DNA of 64,000 nt from Saccopteryx bilineata. Lineage: Eukaryota > Chordata > Mammalia > Chiroptera > Emballonuridae. Below are positions 12,905 through 22,930 of this stretch, in pieces; position 1 is the stretch's first letter, and the number at the start of each line of letters is the position of its first letter. The notes beneath the pieces were generated by a model, which was not told the origin of the DNA, did not search any database, and saw only the letters and a program-made list of their open reading frames with translations. The stretch is taken from NCBI RefSeq assembly GCF_036850765.1, contig NC_089490.1, forward strand, positions 276,596,482 through 276,660,481, written 5' to 3'. The translations under genes and the position numbers were made by a program.

Positions 12905-13150
12905 CCAAAGGTGAAGGGATTAAGAAACAACAAAAACAAAAAACACCCTCATAGACACAGACAAAAGTATAATGCTTGCCAGAGGGAAGGGGGATAGGAG
13001 AGGGAGAAGAGGGTAAAGGGGTGATGAAAGGGGACCTGACTAGGGCTGGTGAACATAGAATGCAATATACAGGTGATGTATTATAGAATTGTGTATCTGA
13101 AACCCTATATAATTTTATTAACCAATGTCACCCAATTAAAAAATAAATAA
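12905..13150 (+). mobile_element. L1 3' untranslated end, plus strand
   Basis: The sequence 'gcttgccagagggaaggggg', 'gtgtatctgaaaccctatat' and 'ttttattaaccaatgtcacc', followed by an A-rich tail, is the 3' end of an L1 family common in bats. It is 5'-truncated. Confidence 0.75.
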
Positions 13151-13506
13151 AAATTAAGACAGTAAAATTATTTTAATTATTTTTAATGACACCTTATGCA
13201 TCATTACATCTTTTTTAAGATGTATTTTTTTTCTTTTTTGTTAAAGAATGCACACAGTTGAACAGCTTTAATCTCATTTATTTTTCAACTTGCTGTTCAG
13301 GCTAGCATCATTATTAAGCTCATAAATAAGCTGTACTTTGTCTACACTGGGACGTCCATTAGGTTAAGCACTAGAATTGAAATGGCATCTGAGACCCCTT
13401 TTGACAGTACAAGGCAATGAGCCCTGATTCTGGTATGAAAATTCAGAGTGGGTAGCAGCACATTACAGGTGTTTGATATACCTCTATTGTAAAAGTAAGG
13501 CTATAT

Positions 13507-13653
13507 GGCCCTGGCCAGACAGCTTGGTTGGTTAGAGCACTGCTCTGTAGCTCAAAGGTTTCTAGTTCGATCCCTGGTCAGGGCACATACAGGGAGAGAT
13601 CAATGTTCCTGTCTCTTTCTCTAAAAATCATTAAAAATAAAAAAATAAAAAGA
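13507..13653 (+). mobile_element. Short Ves-like tRNA SINE, old
   Basis: Head gccctggccagacagcttgg, B-box-like 'ctagttcgatccctggtca', short C/T segment and A-rich tail. The flanking duplication is imperfect: aagtaaggctatat against aagtagggctatag. Confidence 0.85.
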
Positions 13654-13930
13654 AAGTAGGGCTATAGCCAAAATTCTGCCTAATTGCCGTGGTCTGGCCT
13701 GATGTGGCTTTTCCAGCCAGAGCATTGGAGCTTAGGTCTAGTCTGGGAATAACCAGGAAGAAATATCTTTTTCTTGGCTTAGGGCAGTAATTGTCTGCTA
13801 CAGGAGAATTCATGATAATATTTCCAACAGTCTGAGGAATTCTGAATAATAAAATACCCTGAAAGTTGGCCAAGAGTTAAAGAAAGGAGAGGCTGTTCCG
13901 GGATGGTGATGTAAGTTTTCTTTTCTTCAG

Positions 13931-14089
13931 GAAAGTGAGGGATGCTACTGGAGTTGATATCAACATGCGCGTGGGAGTGCACTCCGGGAACGTCCTCTGT
14001 GGTGTGATTGGTCTACAGAAGTGGCAGTATGATGTATGGTCACATGATGTTACCTTGGCCAATCACATGGAAGCTGGAGGGGTCCCAGG
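13931..14089 (+). CDS. ADCY2: ADCY2 exon E3: C1a core
   Basis: This exon is 159 bases with acceptor ttcttcag and donor gtaagg. The first base completes the Lys codon left by E2. The translation runs [19 protein letters not shown], then [20 protein letters not shown] and ends in [14 protein letters not shown]. The [13 protein letters not shown] and [12 protein letters not shown] blocks are highly conserved in mammalian adenylate cyclase C1 domains, where they build the C1/C2 interface and forskolin/nucleotide cleft. No frameshift or stop is present. The exon ends two bases into the Gly codon, which E4 completes. Confidence 0.96.
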
Positions 14090-14899
14090 GTAAGGCTGGC
14101 CACTGGAGTTCTCTCTTTAAGTTGGCTGCATGGTTAGAAATGAGAGGTCAGCAGGTTAATAACTTACTGCTCAGTGTTGGAGGATTTCTGTTATTCATGC
14201 CCTACAGTCTCTTACATTAATCAGATAAGCATGACCTGTCAAGTCCTAATTCCACCACCCCTGTAATCAATGGTCAAAGACTAAGGATTTCAGATCCTAA
14301 TTACAGGTTTTTACTTATTCGCAAATTTATGAATAGAGACATAAGTTGAAGATGTTTTATACTGCAGTGAACACATAGCATTTCTCTGCTGTTGGTGACT
14401 TCTGAAACCGGTACTAATAAAATGAGAAAACTGTGGCACCCACCTCGGGTTAGAGCATATTTCAGACGAGAGAATTTCAATGTAAATGCTATAATTTGGA
14501 GAACTTTGAGACTAAATGTTGAGAAAGAAAACTCATCCTTTTATACAGATCAGTACACTTTCTAAAATGCGCTATCATGCGTTTCAAAAAATATCCTCAT
14601 ACACAAAAATTCTTTATGATCAAGCTTCATTTGCTGTTATTTCCTACACCCATGAAGCAGATTTCTCTGAGTGCAGACATGCTCCAAATAGGAGTGGCTC
14701 TGATCTCTAGAAGCATCTTTCTAAAGCTCTGGTTAATGGATTGTCAACCTTAATCACAGTCCATTTTACCAGGAACATACAGCCTATTCTTTTTTTTTGG
14801 GGGGGGGGGGAATTATTTCTGCAATCACAAATAAACAGCAAATCTTCCTTCATAGATATGCTTATATATCTTGATTGTGGTTTTAAAATGGAATTTCAG
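14090..14899 (+). other. ADCY2 intron 3 (E3-E4)
   Basis: This is a short intron of 810 bases. It contains a T run followed by a G run (14790-14810) and nothing else that I recognise. Confidence 0.85.
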
Positions 14900-15032
14900 A
14901 CGGGTTCACATTTCCTCTGTCACCCTGGAGCACTTGAATGGCGCTTATAAAGTGGAGGAAGGAGACGGTGACATCAGGGATCCATATTTAAAGCAGCACC
15001 TGGTGAAAACCTACTTTGTAATCAACCCCAAG
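14900..15032 (+). CDS. ADCY2: ADCY2 exon E4: end of C1a
   Basis: The exon is 133 bases and lies only 810 bases after E3, the shortest intron in the window. It encodes RVHISSVTLEHLNGAYKVEE, then GDGDIRDPYLKQHLVKTYFV and ends INPK, the C-terminal strands of C1a. The acceptor is a short tract ending tttcag. The end is set by the junction NPK to GERRSPQ in E5, which fits the known protein and puts the donor at 15033. That donor reads gtcggt: C at +3 and G at +4 are both unusual, although the GT and the G at +5 remain. An alternative GT four bases downstream would break the frame. The coding call is firm; the donor is odd. Confidence 0.94.
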
Positions 15033-15624
15033 GTCGGTATTGTAAAGAGCCTATAATTAGCCTGTGACTGTTGTGATTAAAAAACAGAGGGGCAAATTAC
15101 TGCCTAAATCATCCTTTTTAGTTGAGAATCAATATAGGTCTTTGTCTCCAAAATTTACTTCAAATGCATATGGCACTTTAATTATGGAACGTGTTTTAAA
15201 TAATGAATTTAAATTTATTTATTAAAGAAGTGATTGAAATACTTGCTCCCTATGACAAGGTTGTATATGTTAGTCTATGTCTATGTCAGTTCATGATGCT
15301 TCTGGGCCCAGCCTGGCAGATGGGAAATTAAGGAGAAATATTTTGCTTGGGCCATCAGATGATAAAAACCTAAGGAGATGAAATAGAATAAGCATATAAG
15401 GAAAAGGAAAAGAAGTAATTTCTAAGAGATTAAGAACTATCACATGAACATTTGTGTGAGAACGTGTGTACAGACATGTTTAACATCCATGTAATGAATC
15501 CTCTGTTACCTGGAAGAGCAAGCAACCCACCGCAAAGGCTGGGACCAGGTTCTTCCTCTCTTTACACCACATGAGAGCCAGAATGAGGGTCTTAGAGCTC
15601 TCATCTGTTTTAGCCTTTCTCAAA

Positions 15625-15725
15625 TTCCGGCCAAGCGAGCATTGTTCCTATTTAAAGATTAAGAATCCAAAACTCTGAGGGGTTATGTAACATATCCTAA
15701 ATCACACAGCCATTAAATGGTGCAA
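15625..15725 (-). repeat. Degraded MIR, minus strand
   Basis: 'cctatttaaagattaagaat', 'ctgaggggttatgtaacat' and 'aaatcacacagccattaaat' follow the reverse complement of the MIR core shared by all mammals. Confidence 0.6.
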
Positions 15726-16116
15726 ATATGAGCAAGAAACACCCCAAAACTGTCAAAACCAGCACCACAAAATCAACAGGGTCAAGTGTGTGGATGTCTA
15801 CTACTGGCAGCCTCCCTCAAACCCCAGGTTTACCTTTGGAGGCAAACTTTAGTTCTCTTGACAGTTGATCCACAGGCAGATGTGTGACAAGCAGGAAAAG
15901 CTGTGGGGTGATGGGGGGGGGTGCTATGGGGAAAAGATTTTTAAAAATGAGTACAAAAAACATTGTGTTCAGGCAAAGAACACCAAAGCATGGATAGGCC
16001 AGGCTATTTTACATTAGAAAACAGCTCCAATCTCTATTCCCATCACTTTAGGAAGACTCATCCATCAAGAAAAAGTTGAAACATCCCAGCACATCTGTTT
16101 AAGAATTTACTTTATA

Positions 16117-16294
16117 GCCTGACCTGTGGTGGTGCAGTGGATAAAGCATCGATCTGGAAATGCTGAGGTCGCCAGTTCGAAACACTGGGCTTGCCTGATC
16201 AAGGCACATATGGGAGTTGATGCTTCCTGCTCCTCTCCCCTTCTCTTTCTCTCTCCTTTCTAAAATGAATAAATAAAAATGTATTTTAAAAAAA
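16117..16294 (+). mobile_element. tRNA-derived SINE, 'gcctgacctgtggtggcgcag' type
   Basis: Head gcctgacctgtggtggtgca, 'gataaagcatcgatctgga', B-box-like cagttcgaaac, 'gggagttgatgcttcctgct', C/T segment and A-rich tail. Target duplication ttactttata (16107-16116 and 16298-16307). Confidence 0.92.
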
Positions 16295-16568
16295 GTGTTA
16301 CTTTATAAAAATGCTCATTTAAGTGGCTATGTTTTTTCTGTGTATAAATTACAGGTAACTTTATTTGTCCAGAAAAATATCAGCCCAAACAGCTTATAAC
16401 ACTGCACACCAGTAGCACTGCAGAGAGGGGGCAGAAGCCATGGAGGTGAAGAGGTTGATGTTAAAGGAATACACTTAGTCAAGGAAAACTTCTTGAAGGG
16501 GCCGAGCAGGAAGGAGAAGGTATGGACCTTTGGCACTCCAGGTATAATGCTCTGTTCTTCACCCCAAG

Positions 16569-16745
16569 GGAGAACGACGGAGTCCTCAACACCTGTTCAG
16601 ACCTCGCCACACCCTCGATGGAGCCAAGATGAGAGCTTCCGTGCGCATGACTCGGTACCTGGAGTCTTGGGGGGCAGCCAAGCCCTTTGCACACCTGCAC
16701 CACAGAGACAGCATGACCACGGAGAACGGCAAGATCAGCACCACA
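16569..16745 (+). CDS. ADCY2: ADCY2 exon E5: C1b regulatory region with PFAHL motif
   Basis: This is the longest exon here: 177 bases, exactly 59 codons, phase 0 at both ends. It starts GERRSPQHLFRPRHTLDG, continues KMRASVRMTRYLESWGAA and ends in ENGKISTT. This is the C1b segment, the most divergent part between cyclase isoforms, so it fixes the paralogue as type 2. The pentapeptide PFAHL is at 16683-16697. In the literature this motif of AC2 contributes to binding and conditional stimulation by G-protein beta-gamma subunits; that role is family knowledge, not something the sequence shows. The acceptor is caccccaag and the donor is gtatgt. Confidence 0.96.
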
Positions 16746-17819
16746 GTATGTTCCTCCCCTGTTCTAAAGCATCTTGGCACTAAAGGAAGTCTTATTCCCC
16801 AAACCAAAAGGCATCACCGGCCAAAATAACTTTTGTCTGTCATAAAGCGAGTTTACCGTTTCTGACCTCTCGGAGAGGCCCCTTACAGACAGCTGTCATG
16901 GTGTGGATGAGTGACAATTCCGCATTGTTAGGGGTGTTAACCTGGAGTGATTTTGCATAATAACTTTATAACCTAAGGCTGTGTTATTTACAGCTGACAG
17001 TAGCAACTGAATACAATTGAAGTTTATTTTTAAGTCCAGGTTTGTTCTTTGTGTTTTGTGTTTATATGATTAAATGGAAAGCCTGAGCATTGGAATGAAA
17101 GAACTAGTGAAGGCAGGATGTCCCTGAGTTTGAGTAGCATCATGAAGACTGTCTCTTCACTGCCCGATGTTCAGGCTGTGTCAACAGCAATGTACAGCCC
17201 ACTGTTGTAGTTCCTTGTTTATATCACTCTAGCTTCCACCAGAGTCAAGTCCCAGAGCTCCTTACAACAGGGACATTTTCAATAAAGTGGCTGCAGGTAG
17301 AAAATAGAAAGACCCGAAAGGAGGAGAAGAAAATACATATAATTAAATGCTTAGAATAATCTCAATGTGATTGTTAGATTTTAAAACAATCTCTGAGTAA
17401 AATGAACTGTATCAGTGATGGAGTTAAGGTAAAAAAAGAAAACGGACTGTTACATAATTGTCAGTGTCTGCTGATAAGAAACGTACCAAGTTGTCACAGG
17501 TAAAAGTGAGCATGTCCACTCTTCCTGTGCCCCACACCTCCCAGCATGTCACAGTGACACACCCAAGCCCAACAGATGGGGCTGGCATTCTTGTTTGACC
17601 TCTTTTTATTTCTCCTTTTAACTTCCCTTGTTCTTTTTTCAACTAAAAAATAAATATGGCTTGACAGAAGACCATAATCCATCAGACTATCAACAAGGGA
17701 GACCACCAGGACAAGCCCTACAGGAGTTTGCATTCTATTGGGAAGAAAGAGAACCTAAGTATGGAACAAAGAACCTTGATTATTTTAGGTGCTGCTGAAG
17801 GCCAGGATGAAGAGAAAAT

Positions 17820-18620
17820 GGAGTCGTGTTTATGGGAGTGAATGGTGTGATTACTCTGGTTAGGAGAGGTGGGGAAGTCTCCAAGAAAGAGAGGAGGGAA
17901 TTGGGAAAGAAGGTGGGAGAAAACCAAATGCAGTGGTTCTAACACAGAAATGAATGTGGTGTCTTTGGGGGTCAGAGATGACGCTGGTGTGGCTGTAGTG
18001 CCATCAACAGTAAGCAAACGAAAGTCAGCAGGCTGAGCTGCACTAAGGTAATTGTGTTTAATTTACTCTAAGTGTCACCAGAGGATCTTCCGCAAGGGAA
18101 GGGCATCATGGTATATTGTGCTTTGCAATAACAGAGCAAGATTTCAAGGGTCCAAGTGAGAATGGTACCCACTTATGCTAAGATTTTAGTTGTGGAAACA
18201 ATGAGAAGCAAATTCAGGGTCTAATTTTAATATAGGCTAGTAAGACTCCTGATGGAGTGGATAGGTGTGAAAATGAGGGTCAAGGATGAATTTGCACTTA
18301 TTTTAGTGGCACAGCAGGAAGAATGATGATGCCTTTAGCTGGGATGACAAATACTAGGGGGAAATCAGACAATTTAAGATGGAAAAATCAAGACTTTGCT
18401 AATGGACATCTTCAAATCAATATGCCTTTTAGACATCTAAGTGCAGCTAAGAAGTTGGCAGCTGGATGTGTAAGTCTAGAATTCAGGAAAGAGGCCCACA
18501 CTGGAGATATGAGTGTGAGAGGGGTCAGGTTTTAGATGATATTTGAAACCATAAAGCTGGATAAAATTATCAAGAAGAGAAAAGATCAAAGAAGGAGGGC
18601 CTGGGGCATCTGGGACCTTT
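17820..18620. repeat. Ancient mammalian interspersed repeat, family unassigned
   Basis: Phrases such as 'gtgtggctgtagtgccatca', 'gacatctaagtgcagctaag' and 'ttggcagctggatgtgtaag' recall a widespread old mammalian repeat with 'ggcagttggatat' wording, but I could not name the family. Confidence 0.35.
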
Positions 18621-18885
18621 TAGCATTTAGAACTGTCAGAAGAAAAGCATCCTAGGATGGCTAGTATTTAGTTGTCAATGAAAGTCAATGCTTTTATCAC
18701 TCTTATGAAAGATAATAATAGTTTGAATAATTTGCCTCAGTGCTATATTTATTATTAATGCTAATGGCTAATAACCATATTTCTCATTGAGATTTTTTGA
18801 TCACCAGCAGTTGTTTGGTTGATTGGTAGGTAGATAGGTGGGTAGGTTGGTTGGTTGGTTGTTTGGTTGGTTTTGAAGAAATAAA

Positions 18886-18932
18886 AATCATGTGTAACTA
18901 GAATCATGTGTAACTAAAATCATGTGTAACTA
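18886..18932. repeat. 16-base tandem repeat, three copies
   Basis: Three copies of aatcatgtgtaacta occur at a 16-base period, right after a GGTT-rich stretch (18835-18871). Confidence 0.9.
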
Positions 18933-19855
18933 TTAGAACATGACTTTTTGTGCTGTTTCTTTTGTGTACCTGTGAAAAAGTTACTTTCCAGGTGTGTTAT
19001 TGATGTTGTTGTGGTTATTTCTCATCAGTCCTTATTGTCAGAGGAGTTAACAGTGCCTATCTCCCTTATTATCTCAGCATGGTATCCCCAGAAAGATTTT
19101 ATCCTGACTTAAATCAGTTATGTTAGTAAAGATGCCTCCTTCAAAGGAAGTGTTTTGAGCTTCAGAAAGCTGTTTATGAAGTCAGAGGACCTCTGGAACA
19201 ACCTCAGTTTCCTTACCTGGTTGATCTCACCAATCACAGATACAGAACCTGGGGAGATCCTTTGCAGCAAGACATCTTAAGAAAATTCCGAGGCTTGGTT
19301 TAACACAGGAAGTCCATATGACTGTTACTTAGCTGTGCCCCTCACTCACTTTCCCAAAGATCCCACTGACATTCTTATTAATATCTACATTATTGATACA
19401 TTCCAAGGTTGAACAGTGGTCATTGCTAGAAGTTACTCCTTTATTCAGTCCTTACGCAGAGCTCCATTGACTCTCGATTCAACATTGATAGAACTGCTAA
19501 ATAATGAGTTATTTTCCTTTATGCAATAAAACTTGGAGTTCAGTTATTTTTTTCAAAAACTTTACCTATACCTAGATAAATGTATTTCTTTAGTACATTT
19601 CTTAACCTAACCTTGGACATAAAGCAGCAAAGTTTCCTTAGAACCATTTTGTTCCAACTTTTATTTTAATTTTCACTATAACTGTATAAAAGTGAATCTT
19701 GTGTTTTTTTTAAGTCTCCTATTGAACACTTGGCAGTAAGTGCCCCACAAATAAACCCTAACTGGTGTCTTCCTCTCTTGTGTTTTCAGGAACTACCAGC
19801 ACTCATGTATTCATGTGTTTATTTCTTCTTTTTGATCAATGATTCATGATTTCAC

Positions 19856-19861
19856 TTTTTT

Positions 19862-19945
<84 letters not shown>

Positions 19946-19946
19946 T
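19856..19946. repeat. (CTTT)n microsatellite
   Basis: About 90 bases of near-perfect TTTC repeat, directly next to a minus-strand L1 3' fragment. Confidence 0.97.
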
Positions 19947-19977
19947 TTTCTTTACTTCAGATCATGCCTGAGGAGAA

Positions 19978-20125
19978 ATCTTTATTTTTCAATTACGGTT
20001 TACATTCAATATGTTCTGTATCAGTTTCAGGTATACAGCATAGTGGTTAGACAGTCATATATACATTACAAAGTCTTCCCCTAATACACATTATTCACCA
20101 ATGGTACCATTTCTTAACAACCCAG
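19978..20125 (-). mobile_element. L1 3'-end fragment, minus strand
   Basis: 'tttcaggtatacagcatagt' and 'ggttagacagtcatatatac' match the reverse complement of an L1 3' end common in laurasiatherians. Confidence 0.6.
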
Positions 20126-20561
20126 TTTAATGGTGTAAGGATTGACTATAGATCTTGTGGTTCTGTTTGTGGTTTAAAGCACTTTTAAAATATTTGTCTG
20201 ATGTTAACTACATTTTCACATGATTGGAAGCTGTCTACAGTAACTCTAATAATTCTCTGTAGGGCAGAGTTTGAAATCGTATCTTCAGATATCAGGATGT
20301 AAATTTTAAAAATCCAGACAACCATTCTGATACTTCCAACTTCCAGAGTTTATAGATGAAATCAACATCCTAAATATAAACTGAGTTTTTAATCTTGTTT
20401 TATATTTATAATTATGTAAGCTGTTTTTCTGCACATAAGTAATTATGTTACCTAAATGATACTTTCCGTGATAAAAAAAAATATGTTTTACATAATTTTC
20501 ATTTCAAAACTATTTTTAAAAAATGTTTTTGGCAGCTAATAACCTTTTCTTTTTTTAATAG

Positions 20562-20605
20562 GATGTACCAATGGGTCAGCATAATTTTCAAAATCGCACA
20601 TTAAG
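20562..20605 (+). CDS. ADCY2: ADCY2 exon E6: small C1b exon
   Basis: This is a very small exon (44 bases, 14 codons plus two bases) that would be missed by length-based searches. It encodes DVPMGQHNFQNRTL and the first two bases of an Arg codon completed by E7. The acceptor is a T-rich tract ending taatag and the donor is gtatgg. Phase matches both neighbours, and the peptide follows ISTT of E5 and precedes RTKSQKK of E7 as in ADCY2. Because 44 is not a multiple of three, skipping it would shift the frame. It sits in the flexible C1b linker. Confidence 0.93.
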
Positions 20606-21687
20606 GTATGGTATACATTCCAGTTTCTAATTTTTAAAGGTTTATTTTTATTTATTTCTGAAAGTAATTATCATCAATTATAAGTAATTTTGAAGTCTAC
20701 TTCTAAAAGAGCAGCAACTTGTGAAAAGCCCTATTAAAATGCTCTCAAGCTTCTAAGAATAGGATTGTTAGTGCTATGTTATTAGAATTAAGAGAGAGAG
20801 AGAAAAACACCACCTGGTAATCACTGTAGAACCTGAAATTGTTTTCCTGAAATGACTCTTCTTCATATTAATATGTAGTAAAAAATTGAATTGTTAAAAA
20901 ATGAGTATGTTCCTTAAAATTAAATTTTTTGTGTGTCAAATCTTAGAAATAAAATCAAGATAAATCCAGCCTTTCTATAGTGTGAAGGGCTGCCTAGCCT
21001 CTCAAAAAAGAATAAAACCTCCCATAATGTCGCCAGGCCCCTGTCGCCACCCACAATAGAATCACAGGCAATAATGCCTTTTCTTTCCATGTTTTTCTAG
21101 CTTTTGGGGTCAGAGCTGAACTTTAGTATTGGCTTAGGAATTAAGTATTTCTTATAAAGTAATTAGGATAATTAATGGAAGGCTCAAAACTCAAGTCAGC
21201 CTTTCCTTCCAGACAGAGAGGTGAGTTTATCCTTGTAGAAAATACATCGTATCCAAGTAAACAGTACACATAATTAAGGTAGATCGTTACCTGCAAAACA
21301 GGGCAAAGGATGCACATCACTACAGAATCCCCCTGGATGACTGTGGTAATGAGCTCTAATTTACATCTTGTGTGAAATTTGCCATTTTAACAGTGAGATA
21401 CAACACTTACAGCCTTCTGTTATAAGGATAATTGGGTTCTTGGGTTTTTGAGGCACTATGTTTGAAGTAAAAAACTATATTGAAGAGAACTCCAGTTAAT
21501 TTTAAGAACATATGGACCCCTTAACATACCTTTAGAAGGTGTGACTCTTCCGGCCAATTAGAAGCTAGTATGTCTGCGAGTAACTGTATACACAAATTGT
21601 CTGAAGATCCTTTCACTTTATTCTTGATATCTCTTCTGTTATCTGTCTGCCCCTCCCTGAAATTGAGCTTCAAGAGTCTGTTTTCTG

Positions 21688-21806
21688 TCATCTATTGAAG
21701 GGCTTTTTGGTTATTTCCATGTCTTGGCCACTGTGAACAATGCTGCAAAGAACATGGGGCTGCATGTGTCTTTATATACCAATGTTTTTGAGTTTTGAGG
21801 GTATAT
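21688..21806 (-). mobile_element. L1 ORF2 3' fragment, minus strand
   Basis: 'tcatctattgaagggc', 'ccatgtcttggccactgtga' and 'caatgctgcaaagaacatgg' are the reverse complement of the L1 ORF2 C-terminal region. The piece is interrupted by a SINE (21807-22244) and then by the Helitron. Confidence 0.8.
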
Positions 21807-22244
21807 ATATATATATATATATTTTTTTTTTTTTGCATTTTTCTGAAGCTGGAAACAGGGAGAGACAGTCAGACAGACTCCCGCATGCGCCCGACCGGGA
21901 TCCACCCGGCACGCCCACCAGGGGCGACGCTCTGTCCACCAGGGGGCGATGCTCTGCCCATCCTGGGCGTCGCCATGTTGCGACCCTCCTGGGTGTCGCC
22001 ATGTTGTGACCAGAGCCACTCCAGCGCCTGGGGCAGAGGCCACAGAGCCATCCCCAGTGCCCGGGCCATCTTTGCTCTAATGGAGCCTTGGCTGCGGGAG
22101 GGGAAGAGAGAGACAGAGAGGAAGGCGCGGCGGAGGGGTGGAGAAGCAAATGGGCGCTTCTCCTATGTGCCCTGGCCGGGAATCGAACCCGGGTCCTCCG
22201 CACGCTAGGCCGACGCTCTACCGCTGAGCAAACCGGCCAGGGCC
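21807..22244 (-). mobile_element. Rhin-1-like tRNA SINE, full length, young
   Basis: Reverse copy: TA and T run, gaagctggaaacagggag, two ccaccaggggcg-type blocks, then the complement of a tRNA-like head with an intact B box (gggaatcgaacccgggtcc) ending in accggccagggcc. Perfect 12-base target duplication ttgagggtatat (21795-21806 and 22245-22256). It is one of the least diverged SINEs here. Confidence 0.95.
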
Positions 22245-22348
22245 TTGAGGGTATATCTTTATTATATGCTGCTTAAGTGTCTGTTTGTTGCTGATAGCTT
22301 ATTGGTTGCTTGCGTAGCTGTACTAGCCAATGGGGTGAAGTTGCCACA

Positions 22349-22491
22349 GCTGAACGCAAATTGAGCGGGTCAGGGGGAAGGTGAACATTTGTTTGCATTG
22401 GCAATCATCTGCTTTTGAAACAATTTAAGGCTGAACGCAATTGAGCATGTCAGGGGGAAGGTGAACATTTGTTTGCATCGGCAATCATCTG
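22349..22491. repeat. 81-base tandem duplication inside the Helitron
   Basis: The block from gctgaacgcaa to gcaatcatctg occurs twice, starting at 22349 and 22430, with only a few differences. It lies just upstream of the protein remnant. Confidence 0.9.
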
Positions 22492-22532
22492 TTTTACATA
22501 AAAACTACGTCTTAATGTAATTTCTTTTAAGA

Positions 22533-22930
22533 ATGCCTCCTAGAAAATACAGCACTGAAGAGGAGAGAAAAGGAGCTAAAGCTGCACAAAAACAGCTTTC
22601 TCGACAAAAAGAAACCACTGAGCAGATAAAGACAAGGCTTGCTTCACTCACAGAGCAAATGCGTCTTTCTCAGCAAAATGAGACTGATGAGCATAGAGAA
22701 ACAAGGCTTGCCTCAGATGCAAGACAAAAAAGCCTGTCTCGACAAAATGAGTCCCTTGAACAAAGGCAGGAGAGAAATGCAAAAAAATGACAGAGTAATG
22801 CTGACCGAAACACAAAAAGGATTAAAACAGTTTCAAATGGAGAAACTTTTATTTTTGAGCATTCCTCTGGTGACATGAATATTAAATGTGAACACTGTCA
22901 GTCCTTAAACTTCAAGTTAGAAACTAATTG
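22533..22930 (+). pseudogene. Helitron protein N-terminus, broken
   Basis: An 85-residue frame (22533-22790), rich in Arg, Lys, Glu and Gln with a repeated LSRQNE-like unit, ends in a stop. The similarity continues in other frames up to about 22930, with a CxxC pair in IKCEHCQS. This pattern of stops and frameshifts shows an inactive remnant of a transposon replication protein. The catalytic part is absent. Confidence 0.6.

Larger units (their letters stand above)
7794..13930 (+). other. ADCY2 intron 2 (E2-E3)
   Basis: This intron is 6.1 kb. It holds an old Ves-like SINE (8479-8635), an old L1 3' end (9628-10046), SINEs at 10942-11291 and 12508-12851, an L1 3' end (12905-13150) and a short SINE (13507-13653). 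The stretch 11600-11920 resembles an ancient mammalian repeat but I could not assign it. I see nothing in 8650-9600 and 10050-10930. Confidence 0.8.
15033..16568 (+). other. ADCY2 intron 4 (E4-E5)
   Basis: This intron is 1.5 kb. It holds a degraded MIR (about 15625-15725, minus strand) and a SINE (16117-16294) lying only about 275 bases before E5. The rest is unassigned. Confidence 0.85.
16746..20561 (+). other. ADCY2 intron 5 (E5-E6)
   Basis: This intron is 3.8 kb. It holds an ancient unassigned repeat (about 17820-18620), a GGTT-rich run and a 16-base tandem repeat (18835-18932), a CTTT microsatellite (19856-19946) and an L1 3' fragment (19978-20125). I recognise nothing in 16750-17700 and 18940-19850. 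Confidence 0.8.

Noticed and set aside
14008..14220. 70-codon frame overlapping exon E3
   Set aside because: It is an alternative frame over the exon and the following intron; the conserved cyclase frame is the other one.
18886..18932. CRISPR-like repeat array
   Set aside because: The three 16-base units have one-base gaps and no spacers, and the genome is mammalian.
19839..20084. 81-codon frame with repeated FLSFFLSF
   Set aside because: It is a translation of the CTTT microsatellite.
21772..22208. Overlapping 137-143-codon frames on both strands
   Set aside because: They fall within the Rhin-1-like SINE, whose CpG-rich body lacks stops by composition. The same frames recur in the other copies (62036-62483).
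22160..22244. tRNA-like sequence with intact B box
   Set aside because: It is the head of a SINE with target duplications and A/T tail, not a folded tRNA gene. The same applies to the heads at 53695, 54149 and 62080.
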